Source: Duganella sp. SG902
GTDB lineage: Bacteria; Pseudomonadota; Gammaproteobacteria; Burkholderiales; Burkholderiaceae_D
Assembly: GCF_013376005.1 (NCBI RefSeq)
Contig: NZ_JABMJK010000004.1
Coordinates: 186,001 to 250,000 of the forward strand
Direction: 5' to 3'
Length of the DNA stretch: 64,000 nt
The notes under the pieces were generated by a model. It saw only the letters and a list, made by a program, of their open reading frames with translations, made no database searches and had not been told where the DNA came from. Below are positions 41,764 to 52,653 of the stretch, piece after piece. A program made the position numbers and the translations under genes. Each line of letters begins with the position of its first letter. Within the stretch, counting starts at the first letter, position 1.

Positions 41764-43089
41764 ATGGCCTACTTACCTCAAGAGATCATCCGCAAGAAGC
41801 GTGACGGCGGCAAGCTGTCGACCGAAGAGATCCAGTTCTTCGTCGGCGGCATCACCTCCGGCCGCGTGACCGAAAGCCAGATCGCCGCGCTGGCGATGGC
41901 GGTCTACTTCAAGGACATGAGCATGGACGAACGCGTGGCCTTCACGCTCGCCATGCGCGATTCCGGCGAAGTGCTGGACTGGCGCTCGCTCGACCTGAAC
42001 GGCCCGGTGGTGGACAAGCACTCCACCGGCGGCGTCGGCGACGTGGTGTCGCTGCTACTCGGCCCCATGGTGGCGGCCTGCGGCGGCTACGTGCCGATGA
42101 TTTCCGGCCGTGGACTCGGCCACACCGGCGGCACGCTGGACAAGTTCGACTCCATCCCCGGCTACACCACGGTGCCGGACAACGCCTTGTTCCGCAAGGT
42201 GGTGAAGGAGGTCGGTGTGGCCATCATCGGCCAGACCTCGGCGCTGGCGCCCTCGGACAAGATCTTCTACGGCGTGCGCGACGTCACCGCGACGGTGGAA
42301 TCGGTGGCCATGATCACCGGCTCCATCCTGTCGAAGAAACTGTCGGCCGGCCTGGACGCGCTGGCGATGGACGTGAAGGTCGGCAGCGGCGCCTTCATGC
42401 CTACGTATGAGAAGTCGGTGGAACTGGCCGAGAGCATCGTCAAGGTCGGCAACGGCGCGGGCATGCTGACCTCCGCCATCCTGACCGACATGAACGAATC
42501 GCTGGCGCCGTATGCCGGCAACGCGGTTGAAGTGCGCGGCGCGATCGACTACCTGACCGGCAAGTCGCGTCCCGCGCGCCTGCACGAGGTGACCTTGGCG
42601 CTGTGCGCCGAGATGCTGGTGCTGGGCAAGCTGGCGGCGAGCGAGGAAGAAGCGCGCGCCAAGCTGCAGGCATCCCTGGACAGCGGCGAAGCGGCCGAGC
42701 GCTTCGCGCGCATGGTGGCTGCGCTGGGCGGTCCGGCGGACCTGATGCAGAATCCGGACAAGTATCTGGAACACGCGCCGATCATCGTGCCGGCGCCGGC
42801 GCTGCAATCGGGTTACGCCGCGTCGACCAACTGCCGCGAGATTGGCCTGGCGGTGGTGTCGCTGGGCGGCGGCCGCCGTCGCGCGGCCGATCCAATCGAC
42901 TACGCGGTCGGCCTGACCGGGCTGATTGGCCTGGGCGACAAGGTGGAAGCCGGCCAGCCGCTGGCGACGGTGCACGCGCGCACGCAGGAAGCGGCCGAGC
43001 AAGCCATCCGCGAAATCCAGGCGGCTTATCATATCGCCGATGCTGCGCCGGCGACCAACCCCGTTATCTACCGGACGATCCGCCCATAA
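41764..43089 (+). CDS. deoA: Thymidine phosphorylase
   Basis: A 441-aa pyrimidine nucleoside phosphorylase releasing thymine (or uracil) and deoxyribose 1-phosphate. The signature is [20 protein letters not shown], preceded by [10 protein letters not shown] (phosphate site) and followed by KVGSGAFM. The released sugar goes to DeoB and DeoC, the base to the PreTA pathway. ATG 41764 has a GGAG site; an upstream ATG at 41746 lies next to the repeat and lacks family homology. Confidence 0.97.
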   Translation: MAYLPQEIIRKKRDGGKLSTEEIQFFVGGITSGRVTESQIAALAMAVYFKDMSMDERVAFTLAMRDSGEVLDWRSLDLNGPVVDKHSTGGVGDVVSLLLGPMVAACGGYVPMISGRGLGHTGGTLDKFDSIPGYTTVPDNALFRKVVKEVGVAIIGQTSALAPSDKIFYGVRDVTATVESVAMITGSILSKKLSAGLDALAMDVKVGSGAFMPTYEKSVELAESIVKVGNGAGMLTSAILTDMNESLAPYAGNAVEVRGAIDYLTGKSRPARLHEVTLALCAEMLVLGKLAASEEEARAKLQASLDSGEAAERFARMVAALGGPADLMQNPDKYLEHAPIIVPAPALQSGYAASTNCREIGLAVVSLGGGRRRAADPIDYAVGLTGLIGLGDKVEAGQPLATVHARTQEAAEQAIREIQAAYHIADAAPATNPVIYRTIRP

Positions 43090-43121
43090 TTAAACCGCCG
43101 TCCGGGATTGAGGCCACTGAC

Positions 43122-45171
<2,050 letters not shown>

Positions 45172-45345
45172 GGTTGGCTCTCCGGTGGGCGGTGCAAACA
45201 GATTCGATTGATTGCACGGTGTGTGGTTCGGCGCCGCAATGCGCCAACGCATGTGTATTGATGTCGCTCAAAGGAACGCGTCGCGTATTGCTGGAAGTCT
45301 TAATATTAACCAGACTTCCGGCAATGGCAACGCGTTTCTTGGGCT

Positions 45346-47307
45346 TTACTGCAGATTGATAGCGGCAATTTTCTGCTGTGCAACGATGTACAGCACGCCG
45401 CGGTTTGAAATGGCCAGCGTGCCGCCCAGTGGGTAAGTCCACACGATCTTCTGGGTGGCCAGATCGATTGCCAGCGTGTTGGTGTTGTTGCTGACAAACG
45501 CCAGATTGCTGGTGACAATCAGTTTGTCGTAGCTGTCGGTCAGGTTGGCAATCCATTGAGGGGTGCCGATGATCGGATCACGCGCTTCCAGCACGGTGCC
45601 GTTGGCGTGCAGCACATACAGCGCTTTGGCGGTGAGCGCCGGTTGGCCGGTGACACCATTGCCTTGCAGGTACCAGGTGATGGCGCGGGTACTCAGGTTG
45701 AGCGCGGTCAGGCTGCCAGCGTTGGCGGCATACAGCATGCCGTTACCCAGCACAACCGAGGTATTGACCCAACTGGATCCCGAGCGCGGATCGGCCACCG
45801 TGTAGGCGGTCTCGCCGGTTGCGCTGTTCAGCACATTGAAACTGCCGCCAATGTAGGTATAGGCATACTGGTCGTCCACTGCCGGGGTCCAGCCGTCAAC
45901 CTGCGCCAGGCCGACCGCCCACTGCGGCGTGCCGGTACTGCCATCGTATTTGGCCATGCCGCCGTAGTAGCCATCCTCGGTGTAAACGGCGCCGTTGTAG
46001 ATGGTGGGCGCCAAGTAGTTTTCCCACTGGGAGCTCATGGCCTGCTTGGCCAGCAGCTTGCCGTCGCGCTGATCGAAGATCCACAGGTAGGAATCCTGAT
46101 GGCCGGTGGAGGTCACGTAGACCTTGCCGTTGGCGGCGGCAGGAGGATTGACGCGATGCAGCGTGCCCAGGTCAACGCTCCACACCGTTTTGCTGGTGTC
46201 TTCGCTGATGGCTTGCAGCGTCCATTTGCCGAACCGCGTGCCCAGCACAGCGTAGATCGTATTGCCATCGATGGCGATGGTGCTGCTGTACTGGTCCGTG
46301 GTCGGGAGGTTGAAGCGGCGCGTGAAGTTGGCTGGCTTGACGGTGGCGGCGATCGCACCCGTGTGGCCCGCGTTGCCCTGATGGGTGCTCCAAGCGGGCA
46401 CGCCGGACAGCGCCGACAGCGCTTTCAGGTTGACGGTTGGGGTGACGGTCAGGCTGAGCGGAATTTTCCATGGTGAGCCGCTGACCGGCTTGCTGCAGAT
46501 CGATGGATCGTCCTGGCATACGCGCACTTCCAGCGTGCTGCTGTATTGTCCCGCTGCCAGGTTGCCGTTAAGCGGAAGGTCGATGTTGTAGGTTTTGTCG
46601 GAGCTCCACGTCAACGTGCCGCCGCCGCTGCTAAGCAATCCGCTTTTCTCAAACACGCCGATTTGGGCTTCACCCACGATGCTGCGGCTGGCGGTGGCGT
46701 TAAACCGGAAGCTGAATGGCTCGCCCTGCGTGAAGCTGTAGGCATAGGCCGATTTGTCGAACTGCAGGCTGACCGGCGCCGGCGGAGGCGGCTCGGTCGG
46801 GGTAGTGGGCGTGGTCGGGGTGGTCGGAGTCGTCGGCGTGGTTGGCGTCGTGTCCGCCTTGACGTTGACCGTCAGCGGGATGCGCCACGGCGAGCCGCTG
46901 AGTGGTTTGTTGCATACCGCAGGGTCATCTTCACACAGCTTTACCACCAGCGTGCCGCTGCGGGTGCCTACGGCCAGCAGCGGGCTGACATGCAGGGTCG
47001 CCGTGTAATCGTAACCGCCGCCGGACAGGTCGACCTGGGTGGTGACCAGGCCGGTCGCTTCCACGATGGCGATATTGAAATTCTGGCTAAAGGTCTTATT
47101 GGCATGGGCGCTCACTGTGAACGCCGTCGATTGTCCCTGGATCGCGTCGACGGTGACAGGATTGGGCGTGAAGCTCAGCCAGCTCTGATCGCCGGTCGAT
47201 CCTCCTCCAGAGGTGCCGCCCCCACCGCCGCCACCGCCACCGCCGCCGCAGGCGGAAAGGAGCAGGGCACTGGCAACCAGCGCAGCGCAAGATTTCAATA
47301 TCTTCAT
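45346..47307 (-). CDS. Lipoprotein with two beta-sandwich repeats and a C-terminal PQQ-like beta-propeller
   Basis: A 653-aa predicted lipoprotein: lipobox LLSAC followed by 11 glycines. Two related domains of about 115 residues each contain a C-DDP-x-x-C-x-K-P pair and SGSPWRIPL / SGSPWKIPL; they are joined by a TPTTPT repeat and a proline run. Residues about 320-653 form a PQQ-type beta-propeller with repeating strands (VWSVDLGTLHR, PQWAVGLAQV, ITWYLQGNG, IVWTYPLGG). The architecture suggests a surface-exposed scaffold; no enzyme motif is seen. The ribosome site is weak (GGA). It is transcribed towards the VOC gene across a 174-bp gap in which nothing else is seen. Confidence 0.75.
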   Translation of the reverse strand: MKILKSCAALVASALLLSACGGGGGGGGGGGTSGGGSTGDQSWLSFTPNPVTVDAIQGQSTAFTVSAHANKTFSQNFNIAIVEATGLVTTQVDLSGGGYDYTATLHVSPLLAVGTRSGTLVVKLCEDDPAVCNKPLSGSPWRIPLTVNVKADTTPTTPTTPTTPTTPTTPTEPPPPAPVSLQFDKSAYAYSFTQGEPFSFRFNATASRSIVGEAQIGVFEKSGLLSSGGGTLTWSSDKTYNIDLPLNGNLAAGQYSSTLEVRVCQDDPSICSKPVSGSPWKIPLSLTVTPTVNLKALSALSGVPAWSTHQGNAGHTGAIAATVKPANFTRRFNLPTTDQYSSTIAIDGNTIYAVLGTRFGKWTLQAISEDTSKTVWSVDLGTLHRVNPPAAANGKVYVTSTGHQDSYLWIFDQRDGKLLAKQAMSSQWENYLAPTIYNGAVYTEDGYYGGMAKYDGSTGTPQWAVGLAQVDGWTPAVDDQYAYTYIGGSFNVLNSATGETAYTVADPRSGSSWVNTSVVLGNGMLYAANAGSLTALNLSTRAITWYLQGNGVTGQPALTAKALYVLHANGTVLEARDPIIGTPQWIANLTDSYDKLIVTSNLAFVSNNTNTLAIDLATQKIVWTYPLGGTLAISNRGVLYIVAQQKIAAINLQ

Positions 47308-47388
47308 TATATTTGTCCAACAGAAATAACTAAAAGCGAAATTTTACCTCCTTATTTGCAGAATTAATAATTATTTCTTTACATTGAT

Positions 47389-48150
47389 TTACATCTGCTG
47401 GAATAAATGCGTATGGCCGCGGCTGACTTCCAGCAGCTCCGGGAAGTTGCGGATGCGGACCATCTGCCGGCCGCGCAGGTCGCGCGTGACTTCCTGGATG
47501 GCGTCCACCCGCACCAGCGTCGAGCGGTGGATGCGCCAGAACTCGTTGGGATCGAGCTCGTCCGCCAGTTCCTTCAGGGTCTTGCGGATCAGGACTTCCG
47601 ATTGCTCGGTTTGCACGCGCGTGTATTTTTCATCGGCCTGGAAGAACAGCACCTCGCGCGTCGAGATCATGCGCAGGTTGGCGCCGACCACGGCCTGGAT
47701 CCAGCGCAGGTATTCCTGTTTGGCCGCCGGCTTGTTGTGGTGCGACAGCAACTGGCTGAGCTGGCGTTCGATGTTGCTCGGTCGCTGGCCGATCAGGGTT
47801 TGCAGGCGCGCGCAGGTGGTCTTCAGGCGCTCGCCGCCGACCGGCTTGAGCAGATAATCCAGCGCGCCCTGTTCGAACGCCTCGATCGCGTACTGGTCGT
47901 AGGCGGTGACGAACACCAGGTGGCAGCGGTTGAACAGCATGCGCGCCGCCTCGATGCCGGACATGCCCGGCATGCGGATGTCGAGGAACACGATGTCCGG
48001 CTGATGCTGGCCGGCCAGCGCCACGGCCTCGATGCCGTTGGCCGCTTCGGCGACGATCTCCAGCGCCGGCCAGACGTCCTGCAAGCGGGTGCGCAGTTGC
48101 TCGCGCATGCCTTCTTCATCGTCGGCGATCAGGGCGGTGGGGCGGTTCAT
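47389..48150 (-). CDS. LytTR-family response regulator
   Basis: A 253-aa response regulator. The receiver domain (1-120) has acidic residues ADDEEG, phospho-acceptor Asp57 in IVFLDIRMPG, and the LLKPVG lysine. The C-terminal LytTR DNA-binding domain (about 145-253) includes NEFWRIHRSTLVRVDAI and LLEVSRGHTHLF. It overlaps the sensor kinase stop by 4 bp. LytTR regulators commonly control surface or cell-envelope genes; the lipoprotein gene next door is a possible target. Confidence 0.95.
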   Translation of the reverse strand: MNRPTALIADDEEGMREQLRTRLQDVWPALEIVAEAANGIEAVALAGQHQPDIVFLDIRMPGMSGIEAARMLFNRCHLVFVTAYDQYAIEAFEQGALDYLLKPVGGERLKTTCARLQTLIGQRPSNIERQLSQLLSHHNKPAAKQEYLRWIQAVVGANLRMISTREVLFFQADEKYTRVQTEQSEVLIRKTLKELADELDPNEFWRIHRSTLVRVDAIQEVTRDLRGRQMVRIRNFPELLEVSRGHTHLFQQM

Positions 48151-49076
48151 TTCGGGCTTCCTGCAAAAATATCGGGGGCGTAGGGGACGCGGATGCTGGC
48201 GCGGGTGCCACCGGTCAGCGGCGCCTCGATCACCAGCTGCGCGCGGTTGCCGTACTGGATGCGCAGGCGCTCGCGCACATTGGCCAGGCCGAGGCCGTCG
48301 CTGGAGAAGGGATTGAAGCCGACGCCGTCGTCCACCACGTCCACTTGCAGCATCTGGTTGTCCACCGAGGCGCGGATGTCGATGCGGCCGCCGTCGATCT
48401 TCGGTTCCAGGCCGTGCTTGATGGCGTTTTCGATCAGGATCTGCAGCATCATCACCGGGAAGGTGGCGCTGGCCATCTCCTCCGGCACGTCGATCGACAC
48501 CGCCAGCCGCGAGCGCATGCGCGCCTGCATGATGGCCAGGTAGGCGCGCGACATCTCAATCTGCCGGCCCAGCGTGCCGGCGCCCTTGGCGCGCATCTGC
48601 GGCAGCGTGGCGCGCAGGTAGTCGATCAGGTTCTGGTGGATGCGCGCCGCTTGCGGTGGATCGGTTTCGATCAGCTGGCCGATCAGGGCCAGGGTGTTGA
48701 ATAAAAAGTGCGGCTCGACCTGCGCCTGCAGGGCCGCCATGCGTGCTTCGACCACGCGCCGTTCGATGCTTTCCTCGTCGGCATGGGACTCGGCGTGCCG
48801 CGCCTCCAGCTCGGCCTTGCGCTTGCCGCCGGCCAGCACCTTGAGGCCGAAGGACACCAGGATGAAGCCCCAGGCCTGCTCGTTCACATGGAACAGCGAG
48901 GCCGAGAGAATCAACAACAACAGCCAGATGATGAGCAGCTTGCGCCATTCCACCTGCGCCAGCCAATCGAAGAAATGCCACCACACGCTGACCGCGGTTT
49001 CGCCTATCTCGCGGATGATGTCGAGCAGGCTTTTGGCATTGTTATAGCCGGCCTGGGCCAGCTTGTTCTTTTTCAT
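48147..49076 (-). CDS. LytS/YehU-type sensor histidine kinase
   Basis: A 309-aa membrane kinase with two hydrophobic spans (about 46-85) and no large external domain. The phospho-acceptor motif is QVEPHFLFNTL, followed by the ATP-binding N box ILIENAIKHGLEP and G box DDGVGF and GLGLANVRERL. It is coupled by overlaps to the small membrane protein before it and the LytTR regulator after it. The stimulus is unknown and is probably sensed in or near the membrane, perhaps through the small partner protein. Confidence 0.94.
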   Translation of the reverse strand: MKKNKLAQAGYNNAKSLLDIIREIGETAVSVWWHFFDWLAQVEWRKLLIIWLLLLILSASLFHVNEQAWGFILVSFGLKVLAGGKRKAELEARHAESHADEESIERRVVEARMAALQAQVEPHFLFNTLALIGQLIETDPPQAARIHQNLIDYLRATLPQMRAKGAGTLGRQIEMSRAYLAIMQARMRSRLAVSIDVPEEMASATFPVMMLQILIENAIKHGLEPKIDGGRIDIRASVDNQMLQVDVVDDGVGFNPFSSDGLGLANVRERLRIQYGNRAQLVIEAPLTGGTRASIRVPYAPDIFAGSPK

Positions 49077-49324
49077 TCAACATCCTTGTAGGGAGTGGGG
49101 CGCTGGCGGCGGCTGATCACGCTGACGCCAACCGCCACCTTCAGCAGCATGAACACCGCGAACAGCACCAGCGCCAGCGGCAGGATCGAGCAGATGAAGG
49201 CCAGCACCAGCGCCGCGCCCAGCAGCGCCGGCGGCGACATGCGGCCGATCAGGCCCACGCCGAAGCGCAGCGTGCGCATGAAGGCTTGATACAGTTCGTT
49301 GAACAGGGCGGTAACTTTATCCAT
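49073..49324 (-). CDS. Small two-span membrane protein of the LytS/LytTR operon
   Basis: An 83-aa protein, MDKVTALFNEL start, with two close hydrophobic segments (about 36-65: PPALLGAALVLAFICSILP and LVLFAVFMLLKV) and a basic C-terminus. AAGGAG precedes ATG 49324; the longer frame to 49381 lacks such a site. Its stop overlaps the kinase start by 4 bp, so the three genes are one operon. I do not recognise the family; position suggests a sensory or regulatory partner of the kinase. Confidence 0.75.
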   Translation of the reverse strand: MDKVTALFNELYQAFMRTLRFGVGLIGRMSPPALLGAALVLAFICSILPLALVLFAVFMLLKVAVGVSVISRRQRPTPYKDVE

Positions 49325-49521
49325 CTGAGTCTCCTTGAGAGCGTTGCGATGGAGGCACTGTAGCAATCCCCCCGCGCGCATGGCAGTGGATTCCGATCAA
49401 CTGCGATTTTACGGGGATAGCCCGTGATTGCGTGGGATGAATGGCGGCGGCCAGGGGTGGTCGAATTGATTTAAAGCAATAAATCCAGACTTATGATATC
49501 CTGTGGGTAATTAAATTTCCC

Positions 49522-50457
49522 ATGGTGAATCAAATGACTGTTGCAAGAAAAACCACCGCCGCTATCGTCGTGGCGTTTTCCGCCATGGGCGCGGCCCACG
49601 CCGGCGTGCTGGACTTGAGCGCCCTGATCGGCGGCGCCAACGTCTATTCCCTGACCAATTTCAGCGCCCCTAGCGCCGACGTGCAAGGCGCGGTGGTGGC
49701 CGCCGGCAATGTCTCGGTGAGCTCGTATTCCATCAACGACCAGAACAAGGACGCCTACGGCCACTATGCGCTGGTCGCGGGCGGCAACTTCACGCTCAAC
49801 GGCGGCAATGTCTTCAATGGCGATGCCTACGTCGGCGGCAAGACCAAGCTGACCAGCGCGACCACGGCCACCGTCGTGCAGAGCGGCAAGTCGCCGGTGA
49901 ATTTCGCCGCCGTGTCGTCGTCGCTGGCCCAGACCTCGCAATCGCTGGATGATCTGAAATCCACCGCCAAGGCGCAGTCGAAGTGGGGCGGCATCTACAT
50001 CACCGGCAGCAACAAGGCGGTGGAGGTGATCGACATCAATGCCAGCTGGCTGAAGAACAGCACGTACTACGATCTGAGCGGTTTCGCCAAGAACGCCACG
50101 CTGATCGTCAACGTCAGCGGCAAATCGGCCCTGTTCCAGGGCGGCTACCAGGCGTTTGACGGCTACAACGTGGTGTTCAACTTCGCCGACGCCACCTCGC
50201 TCGACATCAGCACCGGCGCCAACCTCAGCATCCTGGCGCCGAAGGCGGCGGTGAACGGCGGCCAGGGCGTCATCAACGGCAACGTGGTGGTCGATTCCTG
50301 GGCCTCGCAAGTGCAGATCAACTCCGGCAACTTCTTCAAGGCGGCCAATGTGCTGGGCTTTTCCCAGCCGGTGCCGGAACCGGAAACCTACGCCATGCTG
50401 CTGGCCGGCCTGGGCGTGATGGGCTTCATGGCGCGCCGTCGCAAGACTGCACGCTGA
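49522..50457 (+). CDS. Choice-of-anchor A protein with PEP-CTERM sorting signal
   Basis: A 311-aa exported protein. The signal peptide ends near AAHA|GVLDL. The middle forms a collagen-binding-like/choice-of-anchor A beta-helix domain (VVAAGNVSVSSYS, LVAGGNFTLNGGNVFNGDAY). The C-terminus has the PEP-CTERM signal: VPEPETYAM, a hydrophobic span and RRRK, recognised by exosortase and linked to exopolysaccharide-producing bacteria. ATG 49522 or the ATG at 49534 could be used; no clear ribosome site is seen. A TATGAT at 49492 is a possible -10. The last 32 bp overlap the convergent TetR gene. Confidence 0.88.
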   Translation: MVNQMTVARKTTAAIVVAFSAMGAAHAGVLDLSALIGGANVYSLTNFSAPSADVQGAVVAAGNVSVSSYSINDQNKDAYGHYALVAGGNFTLNGGNVFNGDAYVGGKTKLTSATTATVVQSGKSPVNFAAVSSSLAQTSQSLDDLKSTAKAQSKWGGIYITGSNKAVEVIDINASWLKNSTYYDLSGFAKNATLIVNVSGKSALFQGGYQAFDGYNVVFNFADATSLDISTGANLSILAPKAAVNGGQGVINGNVVVDSWASQVQINSGNFFKAANVLGFSQPVPEPETYAMLLAGLGVMGFMARRRKTAR

Positions 50458-51076
50458 TCGCCGCCAGCACCATGTCGACGATGACCTTTTCGGCGTCGTC
50501 GAAATCCTTTTTGGTCAGCTGTTTGCGGTTCAGGACCAGCGCCATCTGGGCGGAGAAGTCGGCGTAGGATTGCGTCATCGCCCAGATCGCAAACAGCAGA
50601 TGCGTCGCGTTGACCGGCGCCATCTTCCCCGCGCTGATCCACTGCTCGAACACTTCGATATCCTTGCGCACCAGCGGCACCACGCGGCTCTGAATCTGGT
50701 CGCCGTACAGGGGCGCGCCGCTGATCACCTCCATCGCATACACGCGCGACGCCCACGGGTTCTCGCGCGAGAATTTCAGCTTGGCCTGCACGTAGGCGCG
50801 CAGCACCTCGCGCGGGTCCTGGTCGGCGTCGGCCAGGCTTTCCATGCGCGCCAGCCATTCGTCCAGCACCTCGTCCAGCACGCGCTGGTAGAGCGCCTGC
50901 TTGGTGGGGAAGTAGTACATCAGATTCTGCTTCGATAGCCCGGCATTCTCCGCCACGGTGGCGATGGAGGTGCCCTCGTAGCCGCATTCGGCGAACACGC
51001 GCACCGCTTCGGCGGTGATCTCCGCTTCCAGCTTGTCGCGGTTGAGCAGGCGGCGATTGATTTTTACTGTCGGCAT
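50426..51076 (-). CDS. TetR-family regulator, RutR-like
   Basis: A 216-aa TetR regulator with the N-terminal helix-turn-helix AVRVFAECGYEGTSIATVAE and AGLSKQNLMYYFPTKQALY, and a ligand domain (LKFSRENPWASRVYAMEVI, MAPVNATHLLFAIWAMTQSY) resembling RutR, the E. coli regulator that senses uracil/thymine and controls pyrimidine degradation. ATG 51076 follows GAGG; the longer frame has no family similarity. It is downstream of and overlaps the MocR-type gene by 13 bp, so both regulators are co-transcribed opposite to the pyrimidine operon. Confidence 0.88.
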   Translation of the reverse strand: MPTVKINRRLLNRDKLEAEITAEAVRVFAECGYEGTSIATVAENAGLSKQNLMYYFPTKQALYQRVLDEVLDEWLARMESLADADQDPREVLRAYVQAKLKFSRENPWASRVYAMEVISGAPLYGDQIQSRVVPLVRKDIEVFEQWISAGKMAPVNATHLLFAIWAMTQSYADFSAQMALVLNRKQLTKKDFDDAEKVIVDMVLAAISVQSCDGAP

Positions 51077-52491
51077 ATGCGCCTCAGGAAGGTTTGCAGT
51101 TGTGGGTGGTCTGCGTAAGCCACGTTGAACCGGAACCAGATCGATTCCGGCGCGCGCAGCATGAAGAAGTCGCACGGCGAGAGCAGGATGCCGTGCTTGA
51201 GCGCCTGGTCGGCGATGATTTTTCCATTCCATTCAGCGGTTGGCGCGTCGTGCCAGCCGGCGCTGACGAACATGCCGCCGCGCGGCCTCGCCAGCAAGGT
51301 CATGCCGACCTCGCGCAGGCTGGCCATGGCGCGTTCGCGGCCGGCGTCCAGCTGCGTCACCAGCTTGTCCACCATGCGGCGGTAGGGGCGTGCGGTGATG
51401 GCGTGGTAGACGGCGCGCTCGTTGATCTCGGAGGTGGTGAGGCCGGCCAGCATTTTCACGCGCAGCAGTTCCGGGATCAGCGAGGATGAGGCGCAGATCG
51501 AGCCCACCCTTAATACCGGCGACAGCGTCTTGGAAAAGCTGCCGACGCGGATCACGCGCCGCAAGCCGTCCATGGCCGCCAGCGAGGCCTCGCCGCGCGG
51601 CGCCAGCTCGCGGTAGATGTCGTCCTCCACCAGCCAGAAGTCGAACTGCTCGGCCAACGCCAGCAGCCGGTGCGCCTGCGCCACGCTGAGCGAGGTGCCG
51701 AGCGGATTTTGCAGCACGGTGTTGACGAACATGAGCTTGGGCTGGGTTTGCGCGGCCTGCCGCGCCAGCGCGTCCAGATCCAGACCGTGCTCGCCGCGCG
51801 GGATGCCGACCGCGACGCAGCCGTGGTGGCGGATCAGCGACAGCAGGTTGCTGTAGCCGGGATCCTCCACGAACACGGTGTCGCCCGGCTTGGTGAGCGT
51901 GCGCAGCACCAGGTCGAAGGCGTGGGTGGCGCCGTGGGTCAGCAGGATTTGCTCGGCCTCCACCGGGAACAGCTCTTCGCTCAGCGTGGCCGCCATCTGC
52001 TGGCGCAGGGTGGGGAAGCCGAGTGGATGGCCGTAGCCGCGCAGGCGGTTGGCCGGAATGCGCATGGCCTGCCGCACGGCGTCGAGGATGGTGTCCTCGC
52101 CGTACCACTCCGGCGGCAGCCAGCCGGCGCCCACCGGCAGCGCCTCCGAGACGCCGGAATACAGGTCGGGCGTTAGCGCGTCGATGGCGTTGGGGATGAT
52201 GTGCAGGGCGGCCGGCAGCAGCGTGGCCGGCAGCTCCTGGCGCGCCACGAAGTAGCCCGAGCCACGGCGCGACGACAGCAGGCCCAGCGTCACCAGCCGG
52301 TCGTAGGCTTCCACAACTGTAAAGGTACTGACGCCATTACACTTGGCAAACTGCCGCACGGATGGCATCTTAGTGCCCACGCGCAACTCTTTGCTGCCGA
52401 CCATGGCGCTGATGGCCGTCACGATCTGCTCGACCAGGCTGCCTTTTTGCCTGCGCTCGATGGCAACGCAGGGCCAGTTTCCTTCTTCCAT
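51064..52491 (-). CDS. MocR/PdxR-type regulator: GntR helix-turn-helix fused to aminotransferase
   Basis: A 475-aa MocR-type protein. Residues about 8-80 form a GntR winged helix (MPSVRQFAKCNGVSTFTVVE, LLSSRRGSGYF). Residues 110-475 form a fold-type I aminotransferase domain with the PLP lysine in VGSFSKTLSPVLRVGS and the LTHGATHAFDLVL and VEDDIYREL motifs. Such regulators sense amino compounds via PLP; here beta-alanine or a beta-amino acid is a logical effector because the divergent gene is beta-alanine aminotransferase. ATG 52491 has GGAG upstream; TTG 52503 is an alternative. Confidence 0.93.
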   Translation of the reverse strand: MEEGNWPCVAIERRQKGSLVEQIVTAISAMVGSKELRVGTKMPSVRQFAKCNGVSTFTVVEAYDRLVTLGLLSSRRGSGYFVARQELPATLLPAALHIIPNAIDALTPDLYSGVSEALPVGAGWLPPEWYGEDTILDAVRQAMRIPANRLRGYGHPLGFPTLRQQMAATLSEELFPVEAEQILLTHGATHAFDLVLRTLTKPGDTVFVEDPGYSNLLSLIRHHGCVAVGIPRGEHGLDLDALARQAAQTQPKLMFVNTVLQNPLGTSLSVAQAHRLLALAEQFDFWLVEDDIYRELAPRGEASLAAMDGLRRVIRVGSFSKTLSPVLRVGSICASSSLIPELLRVKMLAGLTTSEINERAVYHAITARPYRRMVDKLVTQLDAGRERAMASLREVGMTLLARPRGGMFVSAGWHDAPTAEWNGKIIADQALKHGILLSPCDFFMLRAPESIWFRFNVAYADHPQLQTFLRRICRQ

Positions 52492-52598
52492 CCTCAACTC
52501 CAAAACTGTAGTGTTTTTGTTGCCAGTACGGTTGGACAGTTTGATGAATTGTGTATCTGTGCCATAGTTGTCCTGCTGTCTATTATTGCATCATCATT

Positions 52599-52612
52599 TT
52601 GCCAACTGGTAA
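52599..52612. promoter_or_regulatory. Palindrome resembling a RutR-type operator
   Basis: TTGCCA-AC-TGGTAA is an imperfect palindrome centred 48 bp before the aminotransferase start, in the 162-bp gap between the MocR gene and the pyrimidine operon. The known E. coli RutR site is TTGACCA-N2-TGGTCAA, so the core CCA-N2-TGG is shared. Another TTGCCA half-site lies at 52520-52525. Binding by the RutR-like protein is inferred. Confidence 0.5.
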
Positions 52613-52653
52613 ATTTTTTTACGGTTCGTCAAAAAGTCCACAAGGAGATGTGC

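Noticed and set aside
47190..47260. Poly-glycine codon run as a phase-variable tract
   Set aside because: The codons mix GGC and GGT, so there is no pure homopolymer or short unit long enough for frequent slippage.
50426..51076. Rut-type pyrimidine pathway because of the RutR-like regulator
   Set aside because: No RutA-RutG genes are present; the enzymes encoded are those of the reductive PreTA pathway.
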